Shown here piece by piece: positions 13,507-14,291 of a stretch of 14,291 bases of DNA. This DNA is from CAZHRJ01 sp964534765. GTDB lineage: Bacteria > Lindowbacteria > 2-12-FULL-62-27. Below the pieces are notes generated by a model. The model searched no databases and was not told the DNA's origin. It worked only from the letters and a program-made list of their open reading frames with translations. The position numbers were made by a program, and so were the translations under genes. The DNA is taken from positions 1 through 14,291 of the forward strand of contig CAZHRJ010000084.1 in the NCBI GenBank assembly GCA_964534765.1, given 5' to 3'. The first letter of the stretch is position 1. Each line of letters opens with the position of its first letter.

Positions 13507-14291
13507 CGCAGCGCGGTTTCCCCTTTTGACCATACCCTCTCGATTCGCGTTTCCGATTTGCCTCGCATCAAATCCTCGTACGGATCCGCAGTCCGGCCTC
13601 CGGCCCGGCGAACCAGCAGAAAGTCCGCGCAAGCGCCGGGTTTGAGTTCCCCCGCGTTCCCGTCCCACAGAGTCTGACCCGCGAGGACCGTTGCCGAGCA
13701 AAGAAGTCTGCGTGCGGACCAGCCGAGGATTCGGCGCGCGAGCCGAAGTTCGCGAAAGAGATTGAGGTCGGTATTGGAGGCAAGCGAATCCGTGCCGAAG
13801 ACCAGGCGCATCCCGGCGGACTGTTGACGCAGAACACCGGCGGGCGAGAATCCAAAAAAAGACATCGATCCCGGACAGACGGCACAGGCTATTTCCCGTT
13901 TGGCCAATAGCCGCGCCTCTCTGCTGGTAACGTCATTGAGATGGACCGCCAATAGACCGTAGCGCAGCAGATGGAGAGAATCGAGATATCCGATCACGCG
14001 CTCGCCGGGCGCCGGGCGGTTCAGTCCGAGCCGTGAGTAAAAGTCCCGAAATGGGCCGGTCCCGCGGAGAAAGTAGTCCGACTCGGACGCCGACTCGCCG
14101 ATGTGCATGGTCAGATGCGATTCCGGATGATGAAACCACCATCTCGACACGCGCCGGAGATTCTCGTCAGAAAGCGAATACGGAGCGTGCGGCGACAGCG
14201 GCCGGCCCCGCCGGGGCAGCCGGACGGCGGATCGAACGCCCAGCACTTCCTGGAACACCCGCGTCCTGAGGGTTCTGGGAAAAGACAGGGC
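13494..14291 (-). CDS. Amidohydrolase-superfamily deaminase, partial (N-terminus outside window)
   Basis: The frame is open from the right edge to a TGA at 13494-13496, giving 265 C-terminal residues; the GTG at 14258 is internal because upstream codons (Leu-Arg-Thr-Arg before Val-Phe-Gln-Glu) continue the typical family sequence. Visible motifs of the metal-dependent aminohydrolase group (cytosine/guanine/SAH/aminofutalosine deaminase-like) are SPHAPYSLS, LTMHIGESASESDYF (metal His plus catalytic Glu), VHLND (metal His), CPGSMSFFGF and GTDSLASNTDL (catalytic Asp). The C-terminal part (WDGNAGELKPGACADFLLV) is the composite beta-sandwich. The first HxH metal motif lies outside the window. The stretch between EVLGV and SPHAPYS, about 14 residues, seems shorter than usual. 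The substrate cannot be assigned; an aminofutalosine deaminase role in menaquinone synthesis is one possibility. It overlaps the preceding convergent CBS gene by 13 nt. Confidence 0.85.
   Translation of the reverse strand, partial: ALSFPRTLRTRVFQEVLGVRSAVRLPRRGRPLSPHAPYSLSDENLRRVSRWWFHHPESHLTMHIGESASESDYFLRGTGPFRDFYSRLGLNRPAPGERVIGYLDSLHLLRYGLLAVHLNDVTSREARLLAKREIACAVCPGSMSFFGFSPAGVLRQQSAGMRLVFGTDSLASNTDLNLFRELRLARRILGWSARRLLCSATVLAGQTLWDGNAGELKPGACADFLLVRRAGGRTADPYEDLMRGKSETRIERVWSKGETALRQES

Noticed and set aside
12889..13701. Minus-strand 270-codon open frame across the zinc-ribbon CBS gene
   Set aside because: It is antisense to a gene with clear zinc-ribbon and CBS motifs and also crosses the real amidohydrolase frame; its composition is typical of a shadow.
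1..14291. CRISPR array, tRNA/rRNA genes, insertion sequences, prophage or toxin-antitoxin genes
   Set aside because: I looked for regular spaced repeats, tRNA-like cloverleaf segments, transposase motifs and terminal inverted repeats with target duplications and found none that I could support.

Overview
The window is about 14.3 kb of GC-rich (roughly 60% by eye), gene-dense bacterial DNA with 12 genes, two of them cut by the window edges. Spacers between co-directional genes are very short and two convergent gene pairs overlap at their tails. No rRNA, tRNA, CRISPR array, insertion sequence or prophage gene is visible. A small secreted protein resembling the exosortase-associated TIGR04073 family, a bacterial NTT-like transporter carrying HEAT repeats and a two-subunit ferredoxin-dependent 2-oxoacid oxidoreductase suggest an uncultured, anaerobic or facultative bacterium, possibly of PVC/Omnitrophota-like affinity. 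That taxonomic guess is inference with low confidence.

Region 1 (1-5739, + strand) is a tightly packed gene run: the acidic C-terminus of an unknown protein; a 376-aa HD-GYP protein whose HD signature is degenerate; a 275-aa ferredoxin/flavodoxin-NADP+ reductase; a 919-aa ATP:ADP-antiporter-like membrane protein with a long HEAT-repeat C-terminus; and a 155-aa cyclic-nucleotide-binding protein. The last four follow each other with gaps of 2, 1 and 0 nt. The theme appears to be nucleotide transport and nucleotide sensing, with a redox enzyme embedded in it.

Region 2 (5740-6375) holds a 65-bp composite inverted repeat, a strong rho-independent terminator reading leftward, the 102-aa TIGR04073-like secreted protein (- strand) with a near-perfect Shine-Dalgarno, and a 14-bp direct repeat in its promoter region.

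Region 3 (6376-9432) contains nth (endonuclease III, +), convergent with and overlapping by 98 bp an MFS transporter (-), which lies 26 nt downstream of glgC (-).

Region 4 (9433-13506) is the most coherent module. A CBS-domain protein, korA (gamma-alpha fusion), korB and a zinc-ribbon CBS-domain protein form one + strand cluster, so a ferredoxin-dependent 2-oxoacid oxidoreductase is bracketed by two related adenylate-sensor-type proteins. glgC and this cluster diverge from a 117-bp spacer in which each side has a -35/-10 pair with a 17-bp spacer ending 6-7 nt from its ATG, as expected for leaderless transcripts. The window ends in a partial amidohydrolase/deaminase on the - strand.

The strongest candidate for an under-described system is the CBS-korAB-(Zn ribbon)CBS cassette: carbon/electron flux through KorAB possibly gated by adenine-nucleotide-sensing proteins. 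Second is the HD-GYP / reductase / NTT-HEAT / cNMP operon.
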